A stretch of DNA of 64,000 nucleotides. Origin: Enoplosus armatus. Taxonomy: Eukaryota; Chordata; Actinopteri; Centrarchiformes; Enoplosidae. Of the stretch, positions 52,201-62,825 are shown in pieces. Position 1 is the first letter of the stretch. Each line of letters begins with the position of its first letter. Below the pieces are notes generated by a model. The model was not told the DNA's origin. It did no database searches and saw nothing but the letters and a program-made list of their open reading frames with translations. The translations under genes and the position numbers were made by a program. The DNA lies in assembly GCF_043641665.1 (NCBI RefSeq), contig NC_092186.1:16945001-17009000 (forward strand), given 5' to 3'.

Positions 52201-55200
52201 CAGGGACATATGCAGGTCAAGATGTTTGTGCACAAGTCTGGGGGTTATGTAACAGGCGAGGGTGCGAGCGAGACAGTCTATTTACGAGGAAGCTCGGTGA
52301 CAGCAGACACACCTACTCATGACTCTGATTTAGTGCTGGAAAAATAAAACCTTCTCCAGACAATTATTCTGTTTAGTCTCCATTGTGTCATTTGGACCAC
52401 CCTTCATGTAGACGACACGTCCCAACAATACAGCATCCGAAAAATCCACCATGTTCAGAGGCACATATTAACATACTTCCAGCATCCTGCAATTGTCACC
52501 ATTGTTTGAAGCTTTATGCTGCAATGAGGACAGAAGCAGCTAGTCAGGATTCTTTGTTTTGTGACTATGTCGTTTCAAGTGTGCATCACCAGATACCGGG
52601 TGTATTGTGTAACTAATTGTGTTTCTCCGTTTTAATATTCAGGTTTCAGGTTATTTGTTTAGATCATGATGAGCATGTTGATGGCATGTAGGTTTCTAGT
52701 CTCGCTATGCAAATTGACATTTTACTCACACCTACTGCAAAGGATGTATATATAGATATAGATATATAATGAAACCAGATATGCTACTTCTGACAAAATA
52801 GTGGCACTTGACAGAAGAGACATACTTCTAACATAAGTTCATCTCTGCTAAAAATGTTTAAATGTTTGTTTTATAAGTGTTTTTTGTCTTTTTTTTTTTC
52901 TTTTCTGTGGACAACTGGTTGTGAGTGCTGCCATGATCTCATTTATCTAACTAGATAGGGGTAGATAGGGCTCACAGTTCCCCGTAGAGAACGCCCTCTT
53001 GCAAAAATACTGGTCTCTTTGTTTTCAGAGAGGGTGATCATTAGTTGAGTGTTGAGGGGCCGGCTCGGTTGCTTTGCATGGTCATGCAGTTGTCTTGACC
53101 TCCTCGGTAAGTCAAAATTGAGAAGCCACTTTCAGTTTTCTGAACCTCTCACAAAACATGCCACATTTCCATGTTCATTTATTCAACTTCTGGCCAACAC
53201 TACAGAGCGAGTTCGTGACGGTATCAAGAGCCTCACTTGCTAGATCACAACTACAAATGTTGATGAACACAAGGGTCAGAGCTGTGATCACAGTACTCCT
53301 GTGACCGTTGAATGATTTTGACTCAAACAGAAATAATGAGAGATAATATTTCTGAAATGATATTGTTGTTTGAGCTAGCTTGTAAAATGACCTGGGTATA
53401 TGGAAGCTTCTAGTTGATTTCTGCCATGACAATGAATTAATTGTGATAATTTAGGAAAGATGTGACTGAACTGCTCTTGCCGGAGGCTGCTCTGTGCATT
53501 TTCACTGAGGTTTTGTGTCACAACTAATTGGAGCCTCTGCTGACATCATCTGGCGAAGCAGCTGAACTGCATCTTTCAAAGCAAACGGGTCGTCAGTGAG
53601 CGCACTCCTCTGTTGTTACAGCCCCCACCCTCCAGCTATTGTTTTGAAATACACTTGCCGAGGGGGGAGGGTGACGGGGGGGTTATCACCGAAAGGCTGA
53701 GGTCTAATTTATTCAGCTGCCTCCCCCCACTGTGAGTGTTTGTATGCTTTGCAACAGGGACGTGTGCCGGTGCATCTGTGCCCTAATGGAGAACACATTG
53801 AATTTCTGATGGTATCATGTGATAAACCCAGAGAAATGGAGGAGACCACACTTTGCTGCTGCACGTGGTCAGACTCAAGTCATATTTACCTTTAGGGCAT
53901 TCAGTTCACATCTTTCTCCGGAGCAGTTTACAAGTGTGTGAGCAGGTAGGAGAAATGCTGATGATGGAAAAGCTCACTTTAGTCGCTATCAAACCCCAAA
54001 ACACTTGTGGTTACAGGACTATTTTGATAATTGGTCCTTGAAGACCTTGACTGTGTGTTGTCACAGCAGGACGGCGGCTCTGACACAGATGTCTCGGTTT
54101 AGAGGCGCTGGCCTCGGGTCCGGAGGTGTCCGGAGTTGGAATGTGCTGCCTTGTGGTCCCGGAGACTTTGTTTGGTGGGGACGAGTGCATGTGTGCGATG
54201 CTGCAGTCTGCAGGGAAGGAAGGCCCATGTTGAGGTTAACACAGCAAGTGGTCCTTATATAAACCGCCACATGTCTTCCTCCTTGAATAAAATGTACAGT
54301 TTGCTTTGTTTTGCTTGGACACCGAATGGCAACAAATGAGTTTAGGCTTGTTTCGTGTAACTCCTTCAGGCCAGATCTCCCAGTCACTTGAGGATCGGAT
54401 CCGACCTGCGTGTCTCTTGTTTTTTATTAATACTAAAAACACATTCCAGCTCAAGCTTGTGGACATTCTTCTCTCTCATTGTCTAAGATGTGTAAATGCT
54501 CGGTTCAAAGGGAGGAATTTCTTCTCCTTGTGTTGTTTATCAGCCTTTAGATCGCACAACGGAGTGAGTCGCTCATTGTGGAATGCAGCTCATTGACCCT
54601 ACTGTTATCACGTCAGTGTGGATCTGTCGTGCTGTACATCACATCCAACCCGCAGTCGAGTCATTTCACAATAATTCAGTAGAAAAATGAGCTGTTGTCT
54701 TACTTTGCCTCACATGTTTTGATCTTTGCATTGCCCCAGGAAAGACATAGAGAGGATGAAGACGTGTGCAACGCTCCATTATAAATTTGATTACTTGCAA
54801 AGCACATGAATTCACCCAGTGGATTCAACGTGACTTTCTATGGTGGTTAATTTCACTGATATTAGCTTAATTGCAATGTGAGCGATAACAACGTGTATGA
54901 CATTCTCATTTGCCTTTGACTTTCCATCACTAATGTATAGTTCCTGGAAAGAAAACTAACCATCTCAATCAGCTTTTCACGCTTCTTTTTGATGTCATCT
55001 ACACAGATTTAACAGTTTAACAGCTTGAAGTTGCTTTTCCTCAACACACTTGATATAGAATAATTACATTAAAAGGGCATTGGACCGTCAACACGTGGGG
55101 AAACGTGATTGAAAAATGGTTTGAAACAGCTGAATAACTCATTTGGTTGTAAAAAGCTCACTGCCAACTCAAGTGTTTAACATTTTCTACTGTAACACAA

Positions 55201-58200
55201 AGGAACAGGGAATACCAGACCTCTTTGCCAGCACATGCAAAACACTGCCTCCTTTTTAATGAACGTTTAGCCTTTGAATAAATCACACAGTGCCACTGGA
55301 GTTGCAGTGTATCATTTATTTGGCAGTGAATAATGTAACTGGCACACACGAGTCTTCCTTGGAGTAAATTAAGTGGAAAGAGGAGGGAGAGGCTGAACCC
55401 CGCCCCCTTGTTTTCTCACCATGTGACTGAGCGTGGCTTTTAAAGACACACTCTGCTCATACTCAAACAAGAGGCATCCGTGTTTCAACACTCAGCGGAG
55501 TTGAACTTCAGACAAACTTTGGAGAAACGGAAACATGCGCTGCAAAATGAGCTACAGTCTGCCCTGCTCGCCGGGAACCTCTCCGACATATTCAGGACGT
55601 TTGATGTCCTACAGGTCAAGATGCGTCAGGTAATGGGCTTTAGTGTACAGTTTATTGTCTGGTTAGTTAACTTTCAGATGTCCCGTGTGCGTCTAACAAT
55701 CGTTGGGTGTATTGTCCTTCTCTTGGTCTGCGTACTTTGTTTTATTTCTGCCTTTAGGATCCATATTTTAGGTGCTACTGCCTCCAACACACTCTATTTA
55801 ACTAGATCACTTGGTGGCATACTCCCGCTGTGCCAGACTCTTGTTCTTCTTTATATGTATTTAACTCTCACACATGTGCAGCTGAGTGTTTCATGCCATC
55901 TTGGACATGGTTGAAATGTAATCTGCTCATTGGCATGTCCTCTCGCTCTGTGCCCCGCATGCAGCAAGTATTTTGCCATCAGCTGTTTGGTATGCAGGCC
56001 ACTCTCTGGTCTCTGGTTGTGGCATACCGACATGTTTTCCCTGAAGTGTGGCATCTGTTTGGTGTTTGTAGTACGCGTCCTCCTCCCGGGGCGCTGTACG
56101 TGCGCTCCAGCACGCAGGACAATACATGTCTGGATGGAGCAATGAAGCTCCATATGATATTGTTGGTCACAGTGTGGTGATGTGTAATGCTGACTTTTTT
56201 AATATAGTAATTTAAATTAAACTACATTGAGTTTTAACTGTGGATTTTCCCCAGTTGTCTCTACAGTCAACATCACATTAAGACGCACGAAACCTCTTTT
56301 ATTCATCAAAAGACTCCAACACGTGAATATATTTCACATAATTATATTATATTAATTTTGCTGTTGTCTTCCATGACTGTAACGTTCGTGTGTTAAAGAT
56401 GGGTCGGCCCAGGAAAGACCCGTTTCGCCGCTTTTTGAGCAGCCTATTACAGCGCGGTGTATATCTCAGTAACGTGTTTTCTCACTTGACATGTATCACA
56501 AATGAGTTTTAACTCCTTCAAACGTTATTCGATGCTTTCTGCACATCATGCTCCCTCTGAACCTCCCAGCGCACCGTCTAGCGGCACGAAAACGCGTCGG
56601 TCCTTCTTTTTGTTGTTGCGTCCACATCCGAGCAGGGCGGTGATTGTGCAGGACGGCGTTATCGGTTGAGACGGATAAAGATCCTTTTGTGTGTTTCTTT
56701 GTCTTTCTTTCCTTGAGCTAAACCCTCAAACTTGGCATCGTTTTGTTGTACGACGATCTTGTGTGTGTGTGAAGTTGATCGTCTTTTATGTGGGGGGGGG
56801 GCGGGGGGGGGGGGGGTTGCGGGTGATATGAACGTGTTAAAGTGGGATGCACACATAGTGTAGAAGCGGCGTGGATGCTTCACATTTCGCCGGAACATGA
56901 TGAAAACGTGTTTTTACAGAGAGTGGAGAAGAATGGGATTTTACAGCTCATGTAAACTGATCGCTGATGGCGACATCAGCCGCACCTGGAACACAACTCC
57001 TGCAGGAGAGGAGCCTGACCCCCATCTGTAATGTTGTCATTACTGTGGAGTCATGCATAGATAAAAGCTGATATTGTTATTTGTATTTAAACAGTCTGCA
57101 GGAGCATTAAGATTTAATATTCTAATGAAATGTGTTGGACAAACAACACTTCTTCAGCACGTTTTCACTTCATTTTAAAACGTTTTAAAATCCTTTTATC
57201 ATAAGATCTTATTTTTCATTGTCTGGTATGTGTATGTGATCCATCTCTGATTCATGCATGACGGTCTTGAGTTGGACACCTGGTTTTACTGATGAAAGAC
57301 CTCATGTGAGGTACTTTCTTAATGGAAATTTACATGTGGCCAAGTTTATTTGTTTTCACAAGTAAGAAAAATGGAAGCCAAAGGTACTTCCAGTATATTG
57401 ACATTATATTTCCTGAACTTGGAGGATTGTGTGGCTTAATGCAGAAATGTCTGTACAGAAAATGTAGGTGTAAGGTCAGAGTTGTGAAGTAGTATTGAAA
57501 TGTAACTATTTCCCACTTGCTGGAGATCATTGGAGCCTTTGTTCTGTTCAGGAGCTGATGACTGGTTGCATGGTGGAGAGACATCTTAACCCCCCCACCC
57601 TCATGCTTTTTCATGTAAATCTCTGGTATGGTGATAAGCATAGTCTGACCCGAATGTTTTTAAAACAGCACCATCTTTGTAACATCCCTCTTGGCTTTAA
57701 TAACACTGAACAGAGGCTCTCTGTAGGTTTTGACAGTGTTCATATGTCAGTTTCTGTAAAGTGCACTAAAAATAGTACATGTTTTGTGTTTTTGAAAAAT
57801 GATTACATCTCATATCTGTTCATCTCATTCTTTGGAAACTGAGTTGACTGTTACACCGGAAGTACCAGTGAAATCCCCTGAGGTCATGTCACTGTTGTAC
57901 CTGATTTGTCAGTGAGTGTGAAAGAGCCGATAGCAATCTAAAGCACATATCTTGTGGTAACTCTTTCTCTCTTCTCTCTACAGTGCGTCTGGTGCCAGCG
58001 TCGTCGCCATTGATAACAAGATTGAGCAGGCAATGGTGAGTTTTCCACATATGTAATGTAGTGTTAAATGTGGTCAGATGACGCACATACTCTGCAAGCA
58101 TGTACAGTGACTTGTTTCATGAGTCTTAACTGCAGACACTAAGTGACACAACTCTCGGAGACGATGAACAGAAAAACTCACTTGGAGAGACATTTAATGT

Positions 58201-58814
58201 AATAATCCATGGTAAATTCCCCATTATATTCAGCTCATGAAATCTTATGCATTTCCTGTTCTGAACAAAGAGCTTTCTTAGGAAAAAAAAACAGAAAATC
58301 AAACAAAATATTTAGCATCTCAGTTTGATTGACAGATGACCTCTTGAAAATGCTGTTGCGAAAACCCCCACAGCAAAGACACCTCAGCGCTCCGAGATGA
58401 CACATGTCCTTTTCCTTTGTTTGAGGATGGAATCTGCTGTGTTTAAAAACTATTTATGGTCTTTTTTTCTTTAGTGTTATTTTGTGTGCTAATTTGAATT
58501 TCCCTTTTTCTTGTCCTCTTGCTCTTTCTCAGGACTTGGTGAAGAGCCACCTGATGTATGCTGTTCGCGAAGAGGTGGAGGTGTTGAAGGAGCACATCAA
58601 GGAGCTGTACGAGAGGAACTCGGTGTTGGAGCGCGAGAACGCCGTGCTGAAGTCGCTGGCCAACACGGAGCAGCTCGGTCAGCTCAGCCAGGCCAGCAGC
58701 ACATCGCCGCCGCTGCAGCAGCAACACCAACTCGTCACAAACAACAACACCCCCTCGGCTCACCACGAGGGGAGTCCGAGTGTCCCTCAGCAGCCCAACA
58801 TCACCTCGGCGTGA
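27755..58814 (+). CDS. tsc22d2: TSC22 domain family protein 2, long isoform, whole gene
   Basis: The coding sequence joins 27755-29367, 46151-46222, 57984-58035 and 58533-58814, 672 aa. TSC22 family long forms dimerise through a C-terminal leucine zipper and take part in stress, cell-volume and growth control. Seen: [17 protein letters not shown] at the N-terminus; an acidic stretch [38 protein letters not shown] from residue 148; a long Ser/Thr/Pro/Gln-rich disordered middle (about 180-530); then [20 protein letters not shown] (TSC box) and Leu597, 604, 611 and 618 spaced by seven (zipper). The N-terminal box and the divergent pfn2 neighbour select TSC22D2 over D1 or D4. The start codon is the ATG at 27755; the frame is open a few codons upstream but has no other ATG there. 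All joins are GT-AG and in phase. Confidence 0.95.
30319..30379. repeat. CA microsatellite, 61 bp
   Basis: An uninterrupted CA array. A GT array follows at 30480-30502, on the same strand in the opposite sense. Confidence 0.97.
30480..30502. repeat. GT microsatellite
   Basis: About 11 GT units. Confidence 0.9.
33671..33929 (+). promoter_or_regulatory. Promoter-like segment in intron 1 (unassigned)
   Basis: ATTGG (33671-33675, a reversed CCAAT box) and TATATAAGG (33682-33690) precede a CpG-containing stretch, an AAAAAAATGG start with a 14-codon frame (33840-33884) and a donor-like CAG|GTATCT at 33929/33930. It could be an alternative non-coding first exon, an unrelated transcript or part of a repeat such as an LTR. 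I cannot tell which. Confidence 0.35.
34205..34240. other. Perfect 14-bp hairpin
   Basis: CCTGAGGCAAATAC, an 8-nt loop AGACACGA, then the exact reverse complement. The stem is too short for a microRNA precursor by itself. Confidence 0.85.
36127..36382 (-). mobile_element. GCTGCAAC-family MITE-like repeat, copy 1
   Basis: The plus strand shows GTGATAGTAAACTGAATATCC, then TTTTGGACTGTT, then ATGAATCGATGATAG, ending TTAGTTGTAGCCC. The same words recur in order, in either orientation, in four other copies up to 50.0 kb. Confidence 0.6.
37188..37262. repeat. GT microsatellite, 75 bp
   Basis: An uninterrupted TG array, the longest simple repeat in the window. Confidence 0.97.
38158..38358 (+). mobile_element. 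GCTGCAAC-family MITE-like repeat, copy 2
   Basis: It starts GGGATGCAGTGAATGATAAT, with GTTGATTAATCGGG, TTCTATAAAATGTTAAAAAA, CCCAAGGGGACGTCTTC and TTTGTCTTACTATCAT. The end is diverged or truncated. Confidence 0.6.
39588..39992. mobile_element. Complete 405-bp hAT-type MITE with target duplication
   Basis: The ends are GTGGTGGAA and TTCCACCAC, perfect 9-bp inverted repeats. The flanks are GCTGCTCA (39580-39587) and GCTGCTCT (39993-40000), a 7/8 match to an 8-bp duplication as made by hAT transposases. The interior has the words TACAAGTAAAAGTCCTGCAT and GTAGTGGAGTAAAGTACAAG common to a large fish family. It has no coding capacity. Confidence 0.75.
43518..43791 (+). mobile_element. GCTGCAAC-family MITE-like repeat, copy 3
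   Basis: It contains CCCAAGGGGACATCTTCAAA, GTCCGACCAACAGTACAAAA, AGATATTCAGTTTACTATCA and ends TTTCAGCTCTA. It has acquired a C-run at 43724-43733. Confidence 0.65.
44921..44990 (+). mobile_element. Short dispersed repeat fragment (AGTTTATTTA-CAGCA type)
   Basis: AAAGTTTATTTACAGCATAA, GTGCCTTTCAA and TTGCTTCACAATAAAA match the form of a common fish repeat end, related to the fragment at 21.12 kb. Confidence 0.35.
46151..46222 (+). CDS. tsc22d2: tsc22d2 exon 2, symmetric 72-nt exon
   Basis: The acceptor is AAAATGCAG|GAACCC after a long pyrimidine tract; the donor is GATAG|GTATGA. It encodes [10 protein letters not shown], conserved in the family, then a basic [13 protein letters not shown] segment that does not match the mammalian sequence I know at this point. 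Both ends are phase 2, so skipping keeps the frame. Confidence 0.88.
   Translation, partial: EPVYCFLPGFPALQITRVKACQR
47416..47652 (-). mobile_element. GCTGCAAC-family MITE-like repeat, copy 4
   Basis: The plus strand shows ATTAGTCGATTAATGAGAGG, TTTTTGGACTGTTGG, CACTATTTTATAGACTTAAC and ends AATCATTGGTTGCAGCC. Confidence 0.65.
49768..50013 (-). mobile_element. GCTGCAAC-family MITE-like repeat, copy 5
   Basis: It begins AGAGCTGCAAC and ends ATTGCAGCCCC, with imperfect inverted ends. The interior has GATAGTAAACTGAATATC, TTTTGGACTGTTGGTCAGGA and CATTTTATAGACCAAACC. It is the most complete of the five. Confidence 0.7.
51969..52000. other. Perfect 13-bp hairpin
   Basis: GTTATTTTAGCCT, a 6-nt loop CTAGCC, then the exact reverse complement. 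Confidence 0.85.
55398..55445 (+). promoter_or_regulatory. tsc22d2: Internal promoter for a short tsc22d2 isoform (predicted)
   Basis: A GC box CCCCGCCCCC (55398-55407), an E-box CATGTG (55420-55425) and a TATA-like TTTTAAAG (55438-55445) lie in order. They would place a start site near 55470, 60-70 nt before the ATG at 55535. Motif order and spacing are as in a compact TATA-type promoter. Confidence 0.55.
55535..55629 (+). CDS. tsc22d2: Alternative first coding exon (1S) of tsc22d2, short isoform (predicted)
   Basis: ATG at 55535 opens 31 codons ([20 protein letters not shown], then a Ser/Arg-rich end SYRSRCV) plus two bases, with donor GCGTCAG|GTAATG after 55629. It ends in phase 2, exactly what exon 3 at 57984 needs. 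It would make a 142-aa protein with the complete TSC box and zipper but none of the long N-terminus. TSC22D1 and TSC22D3 short forms have this architecture and similar lengths (about 134-144 aa). The peptide itself is not one I can match by memory. A second overlapping frame is open without an ATG but would join exon 3 out of frame. Confidence 0.6.
56370..56690. promoter_or_regulatory. CpG-rich block in intron 2
   Basis: CpG density is clearly higher than in the flanks. The block lies about 0.9 kb downstream of exon 1S. A 37-codon frame starting MGRPRKDP (56399-56512) lies at its left edge but has no donor. It may be an extension of the short-isoform promoter region or an enhancer. Confidence 0.35.
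56792..56816. repeat. G-run with one C interruption
   Basis: About 24 G broken once by C, preceded by a short GT array. A strong G-quadruplex candidate and a likely sequencing-error hotspot. Confidence 0.9.
57984..58035 (+). CDS. tsc22d2: tsc22d2 exon 3 (start of TSC box)
   Basis: The acceptor is CTCTACAG|TGCGTC; the donor is GCAATG|GTGAGT. It encodes [18 protein letters not shown], the near-invariant start of the TSC box in all TSC22 proteins. It begins in phase 2 and ends in phase 0. Confidence 0.95.
58036..58532 (+). other. tsc22d2 intron 3
   Basis: A short 497-nt intron with donor GTGAGT and acceptor TTTCTCAG. Nothing else was recognised. Confidence 0.85.
58533..58814 (+). CDS. tsc22d2: tsc22d2 terminal coding exon (TSC box end, leucine zipper, tail)
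   Basis: The acceptor is TTTCTCAG|GACTTG and the stop TGA is at 58812-58814, giving 93 aa. It reads [20 protein letters not shown] and then a zipper with leucines at exon residues 18, 25, 32 and 39. A Q/N/S/P-rich tail ends PNITSA. An antisense frame over the same bases is a shadow. Confidence 0.95.
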   Translation, partial: DLVKSHLMYAVREEVEVLKEHIKELYERNSVLERENAVLKSLANTEQLGQLSQASSTSPPLQQQHQLVTNNNTPSAHHEGSPSVPQQPNITSA

Positions 58815-61020
58815 TCCCCCTACCCCCAATACACACGCTCAAACACACACCTCCCACGGACAGGAGTGGAATATCCTGTTAGTAAAGACAACAACTGCTA
58901 CCGTCCCCTTAGCTCCATAAAGCAAAAGGCTCGGCTCTGCGTTCAGTGTGCTCCATTTGAGGAAAAATCAACAACAGCGACATCTTTGTTTGCCACCAAG
59001 AGCCATGCTTCTGTGTGTGCACGCTGCTGTCACTGGGCCCTTCACATTATTAAGACATTTACCACCCCTTAAAGTCTTATTCTGTCCCCGTGGTTGGCTG
59101 CAAGAAAGCTGAAAAAGGAGGGGCAGGGTAGCCGGTGCACACCATCAAACTGCATGCTGTTCTTGTGCAGGAGACGGGAGGGGGAGGGGGGGGGGTCAAA
59201 GGGCACAGAGAGCTCGATTTGTTGGGGCAACAAGTGGCGGAAGAGGGCGGTGCAACCCCTGTGAGGGGCCAGTGTGGTGACAAGGGTCCTGTAACATCTA
59301 GCAGGGACTGTCCTCCCAGCATCCCCACCCCACATCACTCCAGGGCTGGAAGAGGCCAGAGAGCCGAGGGAGAAGTGGGGGGAGAGGATTCGTCCTCCCT
59401 GAGGGGAGGAGGACGCCGGCGGGCGCCTTGGCTTCAGCGGAGCGAGTCGAGAGCCTCGGCTTGTTATATGCTGCAACAAAAGCTTGTGTTGTTTTCTCAG
59501 AGCCACCATACTTTGACATGAATCATAATACTTTTTCATTAGTTCAGTTTTAGTATTTGCATTTATTTATTTCAGGGCTGCTATTTTCATAATGTAAATG
59601 AACAATGTCATGGAGATACTTATTAAAAACAAAAAAGAAACCTTTTCTCTTTGGTCTTGGTATTTTAGAATCTGTCAGGTATTAAATTTGGTAGATCTCC
59701 GTAAGTAGGCAATAAGTTCCATAACAGAAATTCTTCTTCTCATGAAATAGTGCTAACACTAAAGCCGAGCTTACGTTAGGTGAAATCCAGGTTGAATGTA
59801 TATTTTGTAAAGTATTAAGAGCAAGGAGGGTTTGTACAGGAGAGCGCCTGTTGTTAAGATGTGATGGGATGTTTAGATAAAGAAAACGATTAATTTACTT
59901 TTTCTAGACTTTCTCTGTCAAAACAAAAAAAAACAAATTAATTAGGGGGTTTGGTTGGGGGGGATGAAAAGCTGTGAAAATTGTTCAACCTACTTTATAA
60001 CCAAAGACGCAAAGCTGTGTAAGTCTTTTCTCCCCTTTTTTTAAATGCACATTCATACTTTTTTTTTTCTACTCTCTCCTTCGCTGTGTTTTTTTGCTTT
60101 GTTTTTTGTCACTGTTTCGCATGTTCTGCATGATCTATAATCAAACCACTTTCTTACCTCATGTTTTTATCCAGCACTTATTTTTCTGTTGAGTTGTCAG
60201 TCTGTGAATGATTGTTAAAGGATTTATTAAAGAGAAAGGGAACAATGGGGCAGAGAGGGTGGAGTAAGTGGTTGAGGGTAAGGATTTAATAAAAAAATTA
60301 ATTAAAAGAGGATGGAATGGTGGATGTATCTGTCGGATGGAGGAAAGGGCCTTGTGCACAAAACAGTAGTCAGAAAAAGAGCCATCTTTTTTTTTTTTTT
60401 TCTCTCATGTAAATGCTGTTGACTTTCATATGCAGAGAAAATGTTTTGTTACATTGCAGATTTTAATGTATTTAATGAATGCAGCATTTAGATTTCGATT
60501 GTAGTGTACCAACACTTTGCTTACAAAGGAAAAAAAAAGTAACAACTAGACAACAATATCCGCAAACACAATGGAAACTATTAAACATTTCACACTTTAA
60601 AGCTGGAGCCCAGTCGATTGTGTGTGTGTGTGAGCATATTATGGGATGTCCCGTCTGTGTCTTTTGTGCCTCCTGTGCCGTCGTCTGCTGTCGTCAGGCG
60701 ATCCGGTTTCTTTCTCTGTGGCTTAGAACCAAAATGCTTGGTAATTGTACAATCAGTCATCTTTCTACATCTACAGGATGGACTCTTTGATTTCCTTTTT
60801 TTTTTTTTGTTTTTCTTTTGCAAATGGGCTTATTTCTTCCCTCCTTTAGAGTTTTTGTTTCTGTTTTTCTTTCGTTTGAAGGAGATGCCGTGTACATGCC
60901 AAGTGTACTGTATGAAAGTGATCACTGAGCCTTGGAGAAAATATCTTAACAATGCCCTTGTAATGTGCTGTTCAGACAATTTTAGTTTTCAGTCAAAAAT
61001 AAATTACTGTTTTATTAAGA
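58815..61020 (+). other. tsc22d2: tsc22d2 3'UTR
   Basis: About 2.2 kb follows the stop codon, ending at AATAAA (60998-61003). It includes a G-rich stretch at 59176-59195, several T-runs between 60.0 and 60.9 kb, and an internal AATAAA near 60287 that could give a shorter transcript. Open frames on both strands around 59.07-59.54 kb look like composition artefacts of the GC-rich segment. Confidence 0.75.
60998..61003 (+). terminator. tsc22d2: Poly(A) signal of tsc22d2
   Basis: AATAAA is followed within 20-30 nt by T-rich and GT-containing sequence. It is the last good signal before the sequence turns into AT-rich intergenic DNA. Confidence 0.6.
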
Positions 61021-61029
61021 GAATGTCTT

Positions 61030-62825
61030 CATGGTGTTTCTTATTCCCTAGCCCACTCATATGAATATGGGTTCACAACATACTGAACATTTTTCTTTAG
61101 TCACGGATGATTTCTTTTCTTTTAAAACATGCACATATATTTAAATTAATTGGAATATTTTAAGCATTTCTGGCAAACAGGGTTGATATCTTCACAACAA
61201 GTAAACAGGTGTAGTCATACAAGAGTGACAATGAGGACATGTTTTACAGAATAATAAATACTTGAGTGGTCCTTACAAGGCCTTTTTCACAGCAGACATT
61301 TTATACTAAGTACAGGTGTTACTAATAACATTAACAACGATTTTGTTCAGTTCAAGTGTCCCAGTGAACCAGCATGAACAATACCAGGACCCTGAAACTG
61401 AAGCAGTTAAATGGAATTCAGCCATTGTTATTTTTATTATTTACGCCCAAGCTTTTTCTACTGTGAAAAGTCAAAATGTCTTCTGTGAAAAAACGCCAAT
61501 AATTCAGTCCTGTGCAAGTCAACAAAGTTTCCTTTTGGAGTGATTTCTTTGCCCCCTCAAGTAGGGAAAGAAAAGAGTCCCACATGTTTTAGAACTGAAG
61601 TGGCTTGTCCTTCAAAATAAAGGTGTCCATGTGCATGAAGTCCAGAGTAGATTTGATCCATTGTGTTAGAAAGGGGGGATGTTCAGACATCCTTTGTGAA
61701 AGTATGCACTGTCTATCAGATAACAGAAGAACGTTAAGCAACTGACCTTTGACGGATTGAGAGAAAGCGGTGGGAAAATCCCCAGGACAAGAGTTATTCC
61801 AAGTAATTTATTAATTTCCTGGAGAACATCTGACCAAAATAAAGATATACAGTACAACGCTAATCATGTCCACATTCAGTCTTAAATTTAGAACAGGATT
61901 TAGACATTTTGGGATTCATTTTATAACATTTCACTTGGGTGATATGAAGTCTGCTGAATGTTTTATTTTGCATTGTATTTCAAGAACTTTCAAGATCAAA
62001 ATAAATATTTCAGAAGTGACAAATGGTGTAAATCAAATGTAGCACAATCGATATGAAAGGATAAATAAAGCAGACAGGATAAGAACAATAAATGAGGAAA
62101 ACTAAAATAAAAATTGATACATAAAATTAATAAATGCAATAAAATAAAGTCAGTCTGGATTCTAACGTTTTCAAAAATGCAATTATAACATTTAATTGTG
62201 TGTATACTCCTTTTGTTTTTCTGTAATTTTAGAGAGTCGATCAAATATGTGAAAGCTTCAAGGACAAAGTGTAAACATTCTTCTAGAAAAACGACATTTG
62301 TGAAGTAAAATAAAAACACTGAATTCACAACATTTTCATTAAGATTAATTTTGTGGTCTTTACATTAAAATGTTTGTATCACACATTAAACTCAAAGCTT
62401 TGTTGTGTGTATGATGTTCAAAATGGCAATAAAAATCGGACCCAAAAATACTATGCAGTATGTCTATGATGTCAACATAGAAACATCAGCAACTTTCCAA
62501 GTAGTTGAGTCACAATCCTACCACCTTCTTGCAAGCAGAGCAAGACTGACTAACCCCACTGACCCTTTAAAATACACTCTTTCTCTCTAAAGGCCTCTGT
62601 CTTCATAACCTGCATCAGTTTTATACTCCTCATGGATACCATGAACATTTTTCCCTGTAATCTTAAAGTTACAAATTTGCTGTCAAATTCAAAATGGGAA
62701 TAAAATGAGAAGAAAAAGTTTTCCTTAAAACTTCCTCTGAATGTTTCAGAGTTTGGTCAGCAGGGTGTTGCACTTATTTGCCCTTTGCAGAAGTAAACAC
62801 CAGCTTTCCTGGTTTCTATGTTTAC
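61030..62825. other. Intergenic, AT-rich, nothing recognised
   Basis: No coding frame with recognisable homology, and no named repeat. Confidence 0.55.

Larger units (their letters stand above)
46223..57983 (+). other. tsc22d2 intron 2
   Basis: An 11.8 kb intron in the long transcript; its 3' part contains the predicted promoter and exon 1S at 55.4-55.63 kb. It also holds two MITE copies (47416-47652, 49768-50013), a hairpin at 51969-52000, a CpG-rich block at 56.37-56.69 kb and a G-run at 56792-56816. About 50.0-55.3 kb is free of repeats I can name. Open frames of up to 85 codons there (for example 52117-52347) lack recognisable homology or splice context. Confidence 0.75.

Noticed and set aside
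52117..52347. 76-codon frame with ATG and an AATAAA at its stop
   Set aside because: It looks orderly but has no recognisable homology, lies inside an intron and has no promoter signal. Kept only as a possibility.
59069..59539. 156-codon minus frame and 128-codon plus frame in the tsc22d2 3'UTR
   Set aside because: Mutually overlapping frames in a GC-rich segment, with no recognisable domain or splice context.
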